From: JABAYQ01 sp042091225
GTDB lineage: Bacteria > Bacteroidota > Bacteroidia > Flavobacteriales > UBA7312
NCBI GenBank assembly: GCA_042091225.1
Contig: JBELHW010000007.1
Span: 1 to 59,151 of the forward strand
Length of the DNA: 59,151 nt
Direction of reading: 5' to 3'
Part shown: positions 51,456-59,151 of the stretch, in pieces
How positions within the stretch are numbered: position 1 is the stretch's first letter
How the letters are laid out: the number at the start of each line of letters is the position of its first letter
Translations under genes and position numbers: made by a program
The notes under the pieces: generated by a model
Seen by the model: only the letters and a program-made list of their open reading frames with translations
Told to the model about the DNA's origin: nothing
Databases searched by the model: none

Positions 51456-52614
51456 ACTTTTACTCCTATTTATATTATTTCAAACAGGGCCTCTAGGGGC
51501 CCTGTTTGGTCAAAATACGTGGGCTGTATTTAATACGGAAAACACGATAATGGTTGAAAACCAAATAAACTGTTTATTGGTAGACAACAATCAAAACCTT
51601 TGGGTTGGCACGAACTGGGGTTTATATTTAAAAAGCGGAAGTGATTGGCAAGATTATAGCGCCAACATTCCAAATCCGCAAGTAAGGTCTTTAAGCTTAG
51701 ATAATGAAGGAAATTTGTGGGTAGGCACCCTAAGCGGACTTTGTGTTAAAGAAGACAACAATTGGACTACCTACGACAACCAAAACAGCATATTAAATAA
51801 TCAAATAAACGATGTTGTTGTAGACGACAGCGGCACTATTTATATTGGAACAATAGACGGCTTATTTAAATACAACAGTGAATTTTCATTAGTATTGGAT
51901 ACTTCGTCTTTAGAAAATTCTTTTATTAATATAAGGTCTTTGGCTTTTAAAGGCGACTCTTTAGTTATAGGAACAATTAATGGTGGCTTAGGTTATTTGT
52001 ATAATGATAGTATGATTTGGCACAACGCTTCAACGAGCGGATTAATAGACAACACCAGTATTGATATAGCTATTGATAGCAATAATAACGTTTGGTTAGC
52101 CGCGCCTTATGGAGGGTTAATTTCTCATTTGGCAAGCGGTAATTGGTTGACTTATAATACAGGAGAAAACAATCAATGGCCATCAAACAGCCTTACCTCC
52201 TTATTATTTGATGAGCAACAATTTTTGTATGTAGGATCTAACGGTGCAGGTTTTTTTAAATTTTATTACGTTAATGGGGTGCCAACAACTGAGGCTTATA
52301 ACAGTGAAAATAGTCCTCTTCCTAATGATCATGTTTTGTGTCTCGCTAAAAGCGAAAACGATTATTGGTTTGGCACAGAACAAGGCTTGGTAAGGTGGGG
52401 AACCTCTGTCTCTGTTACAGAAAATAAATCTCAAATGTTTGTTCTACAAAACAATACCCTCATTTTTACAGACAATCAAAAAATAGACATCTACTCAACA
52501 ACAGGTCAACTAGTGTATTCCGAATATGGAACGGTTTTTGATATAAGCCCTCTAAAAAAAGGTGTTTATATCCTTCTTAGTAATTCTGAAATTGCTAAAT
52601 TTATCGTTAATTAA
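51418..52614 (+). CDS. Secreted two-component-regulator-type beta-propeller protein, short T9SS-like end
   Basis: A protein of about 398 residues. The best start is ATG 51418 (MVRIKLKK), which gives a signal peptide ending ALFGQ; it overlaps the previous gene by 38 bases. The mature part is a propeller of Reg_prop repeats: NLWVGTNWGLYL (about 60-70), then NLWVGTLSGL, TIYIGTIDGL and others to about residue 320. The last ~65 residues (IDIYSTTGQLVYSE, then GVYILLSN) resemble a type A sorting domain. It is related in fold to PorZ but lacks its opening. Its end overlaps the M28 peptidase gene by 8 bases in convergent order. A likely surface or secreted cargo protein of unknown role. Confidence 0.7.
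   Translation: MVRIKLKKLLSNKLLLLFILFQTGPLGALFGQNTWAVFNTENTIMVENQINCLLVDNNQNLWVGTNWGLYLKSGSDWQDYSANIPNPQVRSLSLDNEGNLWVGTLSGLCVKEDNNWTTYDNQNSILNNQINDVVVDDSGTIYIGTIDGLFKYNSEFSLVLDTSSLENSFINIRSLAFKGDSLVIGTINGGLGYLYNDSMIWHNASTSGLIDNTSIDIAIDSNNNVWLAAPYGGLISHLASGNWLTYNTGENNQWPSNSLTSLLFDEQQFLYVGSNGAGFFKFYYVNGVPTTEAYNSENSPLPNDHVLCLAKSENDYWFGTEQGLVRWGTSVSVTENKSQMFVLQNNTLIFTDNQKIDIYSTTGQLVYSEYGTVFDISPLKKGVYILLSNSEIAKFIVN
51481..51508 (+). terminator. Perfect 11-bp hairpin after the lysyl-oxidase-like gene
   Basis: CAAACAGGGCC (51481-51491) pairs perfectly with GGCCCTGTTTG (51498-51508) around a six-base loop, 25 bases after the stop codon of the lysyl-oxidase-like gene. The T-run is short and lies inside the stem. 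It overlaps the signal-peptide codons of the next gene, so it is either a leaky terminator or an RNA element that tunes that gene. Confidence 0.6.
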
Positions 52615-53644
52615 GCTTTGGTCTTTCGTCTCGGTTGGCTAACTCCCAAGCAGTTAAAAAAATGAGTCTGGCTATTTTTTCTACCTTTTCATAATTTATT
52701 TTATCTGCCGTATCTGTTGGCTGGTGGTAATCTTCGTGCAAACCGTTAAAATAAAAAATTACTGGTATATCGTTTTTTGCAAAATTATAGTGATCCGAAC
52801 GATAATAGTATCTATTAGGATCGTCTTCAGAATTAAAGGTATAATCTAACTTTAAATTATAGCTTTTTCTGTTTACCTCCTCACTTATTTCGTGCAAGTC
52901 TGTACTTAACCTGTCCGAACCAATTAGATAAACATAATCTGGGTTATCGTAAATATCATCAACTCTTCCAATCATGTCAATATTAAGGTTGGTAATAGTG
53001 TTTTTTAAGGGATAAATGGGATTATCTGTATAATATTTAGAGCCCAACAAACCTTTCTCTTCTCCTGAGACAGCCATTATAAGAATACTTCTTCTTGGTC
53101 CAAAACCATTTTTCTTAGCCTCCATAAATGCTTGTGCAATTTCTAATGCGGCACCTGTTCCTGAAGCATCATCATCAGCTCCATTAAAGACTTCTCCATC
53201 ATGAGTTCCTAAATGATCGTAATGAGCTGTAATAATAATTATTTCTTTTTTTAAATCTGTGCCTTCAATAAAACCCAGTACATTTTCTCCTTGAATTTGA
53301 GATGAGTTTTTTCTTTTTCCTAAAGACTTTGAATCACAAGTACTGCATTTACAATTGTGTCTTTTAGATTTAACGGTAAATTCTTGGTAATAGGTTTTTC
53401 TTTTGTATGGAGAAATACCTATTTTTTTGAAATGATCGGCGATATACATAGCGGCCATTTCTTGTCCGACAGTACCCGTCTCTCTTCCTTGCATGGAATC
53501 ACTTGCTAAAGTATAAATGTGTGTTTTTAAATCTTCAACATCAATAAAATTAGCATATTTTAAGTTGTTGTTTTCTTCATTAATACTTATTACTTGAGTG
53601 TAAGCAAAAATTGGAAAGAAAATTAGTGTAATTATTTTTTTCAT
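52607..53644 (-). CDS. M28 family metallopeptidase (aminopeptidase-type), exported
   Basis: A 345-residue zinc peptidase. Signal peptide 1-16 (FAYTQ). Metal ligands appear as His in AHYDHLG (about 141-147), Asp in NGADDDASG (about 154-162), Glu-Glu in SGEEKGLLG (about 193-201), Asp in NIDMIGR (about 220-226), and the last His in EDYHQPTD near 311-318. All five ligands of the two-zinc site are there. A short polar segment with CKCSTCDSKS (about 99-108) is unusual: it holds three Cys in a row of ten. M28 peptidases remove N-terminal residues or cyclise glutaminyl peptides; the exact reaction is unknown. Confidence 0.88.
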   Translation of the reverse strand: MKKIITLIFFPIFAYTQVISINEENNNLKYANFIDVEDLKTHIYTLASDSMQGRETGTVGQEMAAMYIADHFKKIGISPYKRKTYYQEFTVKSKRHNCKCSTCDSKSLGKRKNSSQIQGENVLGFIEGTDLKKEIIIITAHYDHLGTHDGEVFNGADDDASGTGAALEIAQAFMEAKKNGFGPRRSILIMAVSGEEKGLLGSKYYTDNPIYPLKNTITNLNIDMIGRVDDIYDNPDYVYLIGSDRLSTDLHEISEEVNRKSYNLKLDYTFNSEDDPNRYYYRSDHYNFAKNDIPVIFYFNGLHEDYHQPTDTADKINYEKVEKIARLIFLTAWELANRDERPKLN

Positions 53645-53657
53645 TGTGATATTTATT

Positions 53658-54098
53658 TTAACAAGCAGCTATTTTATCCACTCTACGTTGGTGTCTTCCT
53701 CCTTCAAATTGTGTGTTTAAAAAGGTGTCAATTATTTTAAATGCTTTTTCTAATGAAATGAAACGAGCAGGCATTGTGCAAATATTTGCATTGTTATGTA
53801 GCCTTGCTAGTTCGGCAATATCTTCTTGCCAACATAATGCTGAACGGACCCCTTGATGTTTATTTGCAGACATGTTTATTCCGTTACCTGAACCACAAAA
53901 TTGTATACCCAATTGTAGTTCTCCACTATCAATGTTTTTTGATAGTTGGTGTGCAAAGTCAGGATAATCAACACTTTGATCACTATAACAACCAAAATCT
54001 TTAACTTCTAATCCTTTAGATTGTAAATAATTAATTACTTTTTCTTTGTATTCAAATCCTGCATGATCACAAGCAATTCCTATTTTTTTTATGTCCAT
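53658..54098 (-). CDS. rpiB: Ribose 5-phosphate isomerase B
   Basis: RpiB interconverts ribose 5-phosphate and ribulose 5-phosphate in the pentose-phosphate route. The 146-residue protein starts GIACDHAGFEYKEKV (7-21), with the conserved Asp-His, and has the substrate block FCGSGNGINMSANK (about 68-81) with the catalytic Cys. The ending RRVDKIAAC is also typical. The start is well fixed. A 459-base gap lies upstream, so rpiB has its own promoter there, although no good consensus was found. Confidence 0.95.
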   Translation of the reverse strand: MDIKKIGIACDHAGFEYKEKVINYLQSKGLEVKDFGCYSDQSVDYPDFAHQLSKNIDSGELQLGIQFCGSGNGINMSANKHQGVRSALCWQEDIAELARLHNNANICTMPARFISLEKAFKIIDTFLNTQFEGGRHQRRVDKIAAC

Positions 54099-54557
54099 TT
54101 TTTTATAAAAATATAGTGTTTATAAATAAAGTTAATATGATTACTATTCTTAACAAAAAAAAACTTTTAATTGTTAATAGTAGTTAGAAACTTTTATAAA
54201 TTATTGTTGTTTATTAATTTAATTAAATGAATTGTAAAATTAAATGATTTAGTAATCATTTTAACTTAAAATTAAATAACAAATTGTAAGCAAATAACTA
54301 ACATTTTAAAGAATAAATAAGCTAAAAAATTATCAATATTTATATGTTAATTAGCATTTTAACAATTATATCTCTTTTGTTAAAATTATAAATAATATAT
54401 TGATTTTCAAATAGTTAAATTTAAATTGATTGTTTAATATTTGTTATTAATATTTAATAAAGTAATAAAACAATAAAATTAGTTTTTTGTTATTAACTCA
54501 ACTAACAGACTATTATCATTATTATATTTTATTAAAGAATTAAAGAATATATATATA
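54099..54557. other. Extremely AT-rich gap between rpiB and rnr; possible origin or regulatory region
   Basis: No gene was found in these 459 bases. I counted 54 G+C in the 420 bases 54121-54540, or about 13%, far below the rest of the window. It contains an 8-bp inverted repeat AAATGATT-TAGT-AATCATTT (54242-54261), two copies of TTTGTTATTAA (54440-54450 and 54486-54496) and a TA run near 54548-54560. No DnaA box close to TTATCCACA was found. It lies downstream of rnr and upstream of rpiB. It could be the replication origin, a large promoter region, or a neutral AT-rich spacer. Confidence 0.5.
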
Positions 54558-56675
54558 TTATAAAATTACTAAGTCTATTTCTTTTCTTTCTAAATTTACA
54601 TTTCTAATTTTTACTTTTAATTTATCTCCTAAGTAATATTTCTTTTTTGTGTTATGACCTTGAATGCAATAATCTTTTTCTTTGAAGGTATAAAAATCTC
54701 CAGGTATATCGCGCATTCTTATTAAACCTTCACACGCTGTTTCACTTACTTCTACAAAAATTCCAAAATCTGTTACTCCTGAAATAATTCCTTCAAAAGT
54801 TTCTCCAATTTTAGAAGACATATATTTCGCTTGCATATATTTAATGGATGATCTTTCTGCTTTAGCTGCTATTATCTCTCTTTCTGAAGAATGTTTACAT
54901 TGATTTACTATTTCTTTTGTTTTTTGGTCTTTTCCGTTGTTTAAATAATGAAACATTAGTCTATGTACCATTACATCAGGATATCTTCTTATAGGGCTTG
55001 TAAAGTGGGTGTAATGGTTGAATGCCAAGCCATAATGACCAATATTTTCTGTAGTATAAACTGCTTTAGCCATTGTTCTAATTGCTAATGTTTCTATCAT
55101 ATTAGATTCGTCTTTTCCTTTTACTTCTTTTAATAAACTATTCATAGAAGAAGAAATGGACTTTTTATTTTCTGTTTGAATATGGTATCCGAACTTTTTG
55201 AGAAGAATATTAAAAGTTTGTAGTTTTTCAGGATCTGGAGAATCGTGTATTCTATATACGAAGGAAAGATTTTGTTTTGCTATATATTCAGCCACTTTTT
55301 TATTAGCAAGAAGCATAAACTCTTCTATTAATTTATGAGCGTCTAAACTTTTTTTAAGATAAACAGAAACTGGGTTTCCTTGTTCATCTATTTTAAATTT
55401 TGTTTCTGATCTTTCGAAAGAAAAAGCACCAGTTTTCATTCTTTCATTTCTAAAGTTTTTAGCTATTTTATTTAAAGCATTTAATTCTGAATAAAACAAT
55501 CCTTTTTTATCTTCAATAATTTGCTGGGCATCCTCATAAGTAAATCTATGATTCGAATTAATAATAGTTTTACCAAACCATTGGTTAATAATTTTGAATT
55601 CTTTATTTATTTGAAAGACAGCAGAAAAACATAATTTTTCTTCATTAGGTCTTAAAGAACATAATTTATTAGAAAGAATTTCTGGAAGCATAGGAACAAC
55701 TCTATCAACTAAATAGACAGAGGTTGCTCTTTCTTTAGCTTCTAAATCTATAATATCATTGTTTTTAATATAATGGCTTACATCTGCTATATGAATACCA
55801 ATTTCCAAAACATCATCAGAAATATTTTTTATTGATAATGCATCATCAAAATCTTGGGCATCATAAGGATCAATAGTAAAAGTAGTAGTTTGTCTAAAAT
55901 CCTTTCTTTTATTTATTTCTTCTTTTTCAATTTTAGATGGAATAGATGTTGCATAATCTTGTAATTCTTTATTAAAATCATGAGGTAGATTATATTCAGC
56001 TAATATGGAGTGAATTTCTACGTTGTGCTCTCCAGGATAACCTAGTATTTCGATTAATTTAGCTGACGGACTTGTTTTTTTATTTCCCCAATCAATTATT
56101 TCAACAATAACTTTTTGTCCATTTTTGATGTTTTTACATTCTTTTTTAGCTAAAAAAATATCAAAATGTACTTTAGGATTTTGAACAATAACAAAGGCAG
56201 AGTGTTCACTTAGATCAACAACTCCTACAAATCGAATAGTGTTTCTTTCTATAACTTCTATAAGTTCACCTTCTGGTTTATCTTTTTTAAATTTTGAAAA
56301 TAAAGAAATAGAAACTTTATCTCCGTTAACTACATTTTTTAAATGTTTTTTATGAATAAAAACATCTTGATCCATATCATTAACTACAACATAACCACTA
56401 CCACTTGTGGTAATGTCTATAATGCCTTCTATAAAAGTTTCTTTTATAATTTTTAATTTAAATTTACCTCTACCAGTTTCTACTAACTTTTCCGATTGTT
56501 CTAATTCGGCAAGAGCAACGTTTATTACACCATAATTTTCTTCTCTTTTTAAATTTATAGCTTTTGCTAATTGCTTATAGTTGAAGCTTTTATTAGGAGA
56601 TTGATAAAAAACTTTTAATAATTCTGATTTTAATGATCTTTTATTAACTGAACGCTTTTTTTTTCTCTTCGACAT
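54558..56675 (-). CDS. rnr: Ribonuclease R
   Basis: RNase R is a 3'-5' exoribonuclease that degrades structured RNA and takes part in RNA quality control. The 705-residue protein has an N-terminal basic tail and winged-helix region (1-80), cold-shock domains (about 80-210), the RNB catalytic domain (about 260-590) with the Asp cluster DPYDAQDFDDA (269-279), and a C-terminal S1 domain (about 620-700, FEGIISGVTDFGIFVEVSE). All acidic residues for two metals are present. Codons are more A/T-ending than in most genes of the window, in line with its AT-rich surroundings. Confidence 0.95.
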   Translation of the reverse strand: MSKRKKKRSVNKRSLKSELLKVFYQSPNKSFNYKQLAKAINLKREENYGVINVALAELEQSEKLVETGRGKFKLKIIKETFIEGIIDITTSGSGYVVVNDMDQDVFIHKKHLKNVVNGDKVSISLFSKFKKDKPEGELIEVIERNTIRFVGVVDLSEHSAFVIVQNPKVHFDIFLAKKECKNIKNGQKVIVEIIDWGNKKTSPSAKLIEILGYPGEHNVEIHSILAEYNLPHDFNKELQDYATSIPSKIEKEEINKRKDFRQTTTFTIDPYDAQDFDDALSIKNISDDVLEIGIHIADVSHYIKNNDIIDLEAKERATSVYLVDRVVPMLPEILSNKLCSLRPNEEKLCFSAVFQINKEFKIINQWFGKTIINSNHRFTYEDAQQIIEDKKGLFYSELNALNKIAKNFRNERMKTGAFSFERSETKFKIDEQGNPVSVYLKKSLDAHKLIEEFMLLANKKVAEYIAKQNLSFVYRIHDSPDPEKLQTFNILLKKFGYHIQTENKKSISSSMNSLLKEVKGKDESNMIETLAIRTMAKAVYTTENIGHYGLAFNHYTHFTSPIRRYPDVMVHRLMFHYLNNGKDQKTKEIVNQCKHSSEREIIAAKAERSSIKYMQAKYMSSKIGETFEGIISGVTDFGIFVEVSETACEGLIRMRDIPGDFYTFKEKDYCIQGHNTKKKYYLGDKLKVKIRNVNLERKEIDLVIL

Positions 56676-56760
56676 GCTACGAATGTAATAATAAATAAAC
56701 GGAACTATTCGTTTCTAATGTTTAGCTTTTAATTTATTATTGTTAATTAAATATATAATT

Positions 56761-56925
56761 ATGAAAAATGGTGCTCTAATAGGTATTCTGTTTATTTTAA
56801 TAGGTATTTTATTTTTACTAAATAATCTGAATATACTGGATGTTTCTTTAATAGAGATAGTTAAAGTTTATTGGCCAGTAATTTTAATTTGGTTAGGTGC
56901 AGACAAGCTTTTACGAAGCAAGTAA
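56761..56925 (+). CDS. Small membrane protein of the LiaI/LiaF-like (DUF5668) type
   Basis: A 54-residue protein, start ATG 56761 (the TTG at 56740 is less likely). It has two hydrophobic helices (about 5-22 and 34-50) joined by NNLNILDVSLIEIVK, and ends in WPVILIWLGADKLLRSK. This G-x-x-x-I-L-x-G-x-x-x-L-L-N-N plus W-P-x-x-L-I pattern is typical of the LiaI-LiaF-like transmembrane region, a domain of envelope-stress proteins. Alone it is very short, so its role is unknown. Its end overlaps the sulfotransferase gene by 15 bases in convergent order. Divergent from rnr. Confidence 0.7.
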   Translation: MKNGALIGILFILIGILFLLNNLNILDVSLIEIVKVYWPVILIWLGADKLLRSK

Positions 56926-57567
56926 TTCCGGATAAAATAATTCAAAATCTCGTTTATAAATTTTCTTAATAACTTGTAAAGAAGAGTCACTAATTTTTAT
57001 TTTTTCTCTTTTTCCTTTATTAAGGTGAGATAAAGTAGCTTCCTTTTTATTTAAAAGCTTTTTTAGAGTAATAAAATCTGTTTCTATATTTTCTAGTTTA
57101 CCGACAAAATCCACAACAACCTTACTTTTTTTATCAGTAACAAATAAATATTGTGGTTGAAAGTGTACCCAGTTAATTATTTCTTTTTTATGTAAGCCAT
57201 TTTTTACAAAATCTTCAAATGATGAAAAAGAACTTAAGTGATCCTGATTAAATTTTTCATCTTGCTTATTAATTCCTCCATTTTTTAAAAAAGAATATGC
57301 CGAGTAAAGTCGATTTATAGGATTTCTAACAAAACAAAACTTAAAATAATTTTCAAACTTTTTCTTTCCAAAAATAAACTTGTAATAAAAAACGTCTCTA
57401 TGTCCCCATTCTTGTTTTTCGAACAAGCTTTCATAAATGGAATTGCCCCCTGTTTTAGGAATATGAAAAAAGATAGCTTTATGGTTATCAAAAGTTTTTA
57501 AAGGATGACTTCCTTTAGCTTTCAACAACTTTTTTTGATTTAATAAATAAAACAATCTACTTATCAT
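56911..57567 (-). CDS. Sulfotransferase family protein
   Basis: A 218-residue member of the sulfotransferase superfamily (Sulfotransfer_2 type). The 5'-PSB loop is HIPKTGGNS (35-43), which binds the 5'-phosphosulfate of PAPS. The 3'-phosphate motif is FVRNPINRLYSAYSFL (79-94) with Arg81 and Ser89. Similar enzymes sulfate surface glycans. The gene overlaps the flippase gene upstream by 11 bases, so the two are likely co-expressed, and a sulfated polysaccharide is a reasonable guess. The acceptor is not known. Confidence 0.85.
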   Translation of the reverse strand: MISRLFYLLNQKKLLKAKGSHPLKTFDNHKAIFFHIPKTGGNSIYESLFEKQEWGHRDVFYYKFIFGKKKFENYFKFCFVRNPINRLYSAYSFLKNGGINKQDEKFNQDHLSSFSSFEDFVKNGLHKKEIINWVHFQPQYLFVTDKKSKVVVDFVGKLENIETDFITLKKLLNKKEATLSHLNKGKREKIKISDSSLQVIKKIYKRDFELFYPELLAS

Positions 57568-59029
57568 TCTGTAATAACTCTATTAATTGAGGCACCTCTT
57601 TTTTACCCAACACAATATACCAAAGAAATAAATAGCCAATATAAAAAGCGCCAACAATTAAAACTAAATCAAGTATGCTTAAGTTTTTAAAAACAAAAAA
57701 GAAAAAACAAGCGACAAAAATAATGGCGTATAAAAACAAGGTTTTTAAATAATTAATATCAAGAATGTGTATTTTATTCTTTCTATAAAGAACAATCGAA
57801 CCCCATAAATTATATATTAAGTTTTTCAAAATATAACTAAACCCCATGCCAATTATGCCAAATGACTCTATAAAAAAATAAGAAGAAATAAATGCAATTA
57901 CAGAGGAAACAACAGAAATATTTCTAATTTTCTTATCATATCCCATCATCTTTAAAGTAGAGCCAACAACCCCGAACGAAACGTTTATAAGTTCACCCAA
58001 AACAACCAACACTAATAAATAATAGCCAACAGTGAAATCGTCCCCAAAAATTTGTAAAACATTTTTAGAGTAAAGTAATAAAAAAGCTATTAAAGGAAAA
58101 CTAAAAATAAAAACATATTTAGCGCTAAGCCTATAGTAGAATGATAAGTTATTCAAATCGTTTTCTTCGTAAAACTGGGAAATTATAGGAGACAATATAG
58201 AGTTTACAGAAATTAAAATAGTTGGGATAAATGCCACAACACTCAAAACAATGGAATATATTCCTAACTCACTAGCACTCAAAAAGTAAACCAACATTAT
58301 TTTTTCTCCGTGATTTTGTAAAACGCCTAAAACTTCGATAATTAACATGTTACCTGCGTACTTTTTTTCTTCATTATTGAATCTTTTTATTTTGTTTTGA
58401 AAAAAAGAAATTCCACTGGGAAGTAATTTTTTTACAACAAAAAAGAATAAAATAAGAGCTAAAAGACTAGATAATAGTTCAGCAAAAATATAGCCATGAA
58501 GGTTGTAGTTATAAATAAGAGCTACTGTAATTACAATTTTAAATGGAAACCTGATAAAATGATGAATTATTGTACTCTTTTTAACTTCCTGAAATCCTCG
58601 AGTTATCTGATCACCAATACTTAAAAAGCTATTGATAATAAAAAAGACACCAAGCAAAGGAAGATACTGTCCTAGCTTTTCTGAAAATAAAAGGTTTTTG
58701 GCAATAAAATCAGGAAATAAAAAAAAGACTGGAGCCAATAAAGCCAGCATCAATAAATTAATCTTTAGAGTATTTTTTAAATAAAAAAACAAACGAGAAT
58801 AATTATTAGTAGCAGTATATTTAGAAACAAAACGTACTAAGCTATTGCCGTAACCCCAGCTTAAAAAAATCGACGCAATAGTAACAAAAGACATTCCTAA
58901 GGCAAATAAGCCAAGACCTTCCGCGCCTAGTCGAGAGGAAATAAAAATTTTGAAAAAGAAACCAAGCAGAACAGAAAATATTGTTCCAACAAAATAAATA
59001 GCCGATTGACTAATAATTTTTTTAAGCAT
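57557..59029 (-). CDS. Polysaccharide flippase (MOP superfamily, Wzx-like)
   Basis: A 490-residue membrane protein with about 12-14 hydrophobic helices. The start is ATG 59029 (MLKKIISQ) or the ATG two codons before; a longer frame would run through the terminator and tRNA-Asn. The opening KIISQSAIYFVGTIFSVLLG and SSRLGAEGLGLFALG (about 30-44) match O-antigen or teichoic flippases. The overlap with the sulfotransferase gene indicates a glycan-export locus whose rest lies beyond this tRNA or elsewhere. It is not a close copy of the flippase at 26.6 kb. Confidence 0.85.
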   Translation of the reverse strand: MLKKIISQSAIYFVGTIFSVLLGFFFKIFISSRLGAEGLGLFALGMSFVTIASIFLSWGYGNSLVRFVSKYTATNNYSRLFFYLKNTLKINLLMLALLAPVFFLFPDFIAKNLLFSEKLGQYLPLLGVFFIINSFLSIGDQITRGFQEVKKSTIIHHFIRFPFKIVITVALIYNYNLHGYIFAELLSSLLALILFFFVVKKLLPSGISFFQNKIKRFNNEEKKYAGNMLIIEVLGVLQNHGEKIMLVYFLSASELGIYSIVLSVVAFIPTILISVNSILSPIISQFYEENDLNNLSFYYRLSAKYVFIFSFPLIAFLLLYSKNVLQIFGDDFTVGYYLLVLVVLGELINVSFGVVGSTLKMMGYDKKIRNISVVSSVIAFISSYFFIESFGIIGMGFSYILKNLIYNLWGSIVLYRKNKIHILDINYLKTLFLYAIIFVACFFFFVFKNLSILDLVLIVGAFYIGYLFLWYIVLGKKEVPQLIELLQNDK

Positions 59030-59059
59030 TGGCATTCTGTTTTTAGAATAATAAATATA

Positions 59060-59092
59060 AAAAAAGAGACTGCTAAAAGCAATCTCTTTTTT
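59060..59092 (-). terminator. Terminator after tRNA-Asn
   Basis: A 15-bp stem with one C-A mismatch (59060-59074 with 59078-59092) and a three-base A loop on the plus strand. Read on the minus strand it ends in six T within the stem followed by TATATTT. It lies between tRNA-Asn and the flippase gene. Confidence 0.65.
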
Positions 59093-59095
59093 TAG

Positions 59096-59151
59096 TGGCT
59101 CCCCCTCTTGGACTCGAACCAAGGACCCTCTGATTAACAGTCAGATGCTCT
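59096..59151 (-). tRNA. tRNA-Asn (GTT), 5' end outside the window
   Basis: On the minus strand the anticodon stem TCTGA/TCAGA closes the loop CTGTTAA, giving anticodon GTT. The T-arm is CTTGG/CCAAG with loop TTCGAGT. The acceptor 3' strand is AGGGGGA (59106-59100), then G73 and an encoded CCA (59098-59096). The D-arm start and 5' acceptor strand lie beyond the right edge. Confidence 0.9.

Noticed and set aside
53674..53682. TTATCCACT, one base from a DnaA box
   Set aside because: It lies inside rpiB codons for the conserved VDKIA end, is single, and is over 400 bases from the AT-rich gap.
59030..59122. Longer N-terminus for the right-edge flippase
   Set aside because: It would run through the terminator hairpin and the 3' half of tRNA-Asn.

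Overview
The window is bacterial chromosome from a member of the Bacteroidota, most likely Flavobacteriales. The evidence is: several secreted proteins with C-terminal type IX secretion (T9SS) sorting domains; the T9SS parts PorZ and SprE/PorW; an incomplete atp operon (atpBEFHAG without atpDC) behind a bactofilin gene; DUF4175, DUF4292, DUF4837 and DUF5777 family genes; AT-rich DNA; few recognisable Shine-Dalgarno sequences; and many promoters of the Bacteroidota form TTTG-N17-22-TAnnTTTG. I cannot name a genus.

Layout. 1-2.8 kb: the N-terminal part of a very large SprB-repeat cell-surface protein, cut by the window edge. 3.0-5.0 kb: tRNA-Cys, folB, gltX. 5.1-11.6 kb: a DUF4175 coiled-coil membrane protein, ybeY, mnmG and a methyltransferase, with a consensus ParB-binding site (parS) between the last two. 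11.7-13.2 kb: Fpg/Nei glycosylase, msrA and tRNA-Arg. 13.3-18.4 kb: porZ, recO and a TonB-dependent receptor. 18.4-28.8 kb: a ten-gene operon (crotonase, flippase, dut, TPR protein, DUF4292 lipoprotein, EnvC-like protein, tatA, gatA, LysM transglycosylase, DUF4837 lipoprotein) behind one clear promoter. 28.8-31.8 kb: a gene remnant, then a copper-related MbnP/MbnH-like pair with a small secreted protein. 31.9-40.6 kb: sprE/porW, bactofilin, two small AtpI-like membrane proteins and atpBEFHAG. 40.7-45.6 kb: M23 peptidase, GH3-family enzyme, dxr, rseP. 45.6-52.6 kb: an ALDH7-type dehydrogenase, then a secreted redox cluster (cytochrome c, DUF5777 barrel, haem lipoprotein, lysyl-oxidase-like T9SS cargo, beta-propeller cargo). 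52.6-56.7 kb: M28 peptidase, rpiB, a gap of about 460 bases with about 13% G+C, and rnr. 56.7-59.15 kb: a small membrane protein, a sulfotransferase, a flippase and tRNA-Asn.

How the genes work together. Much of the window concerns the cell envelope: protein export (TatA, PorZ, SprE), peptidoglycan turnover (EnvC-like, M23, MltD-like), surface glycans (two flippases, sulfotransferase) and secreted cargo. Two separate loci, at 29.3-31.8 kb and 47.2-51.5 kb, join c-type haem proteins to predicted copper proteins that carry T9SS sorting signals. These are the most unusual biology seen here. The parS site next to mnmG, the atp operon and the extremely AT-rich gap upstream of rpiB suggest an origin-proximal location, but no convincing DnaA-box cluster was found.
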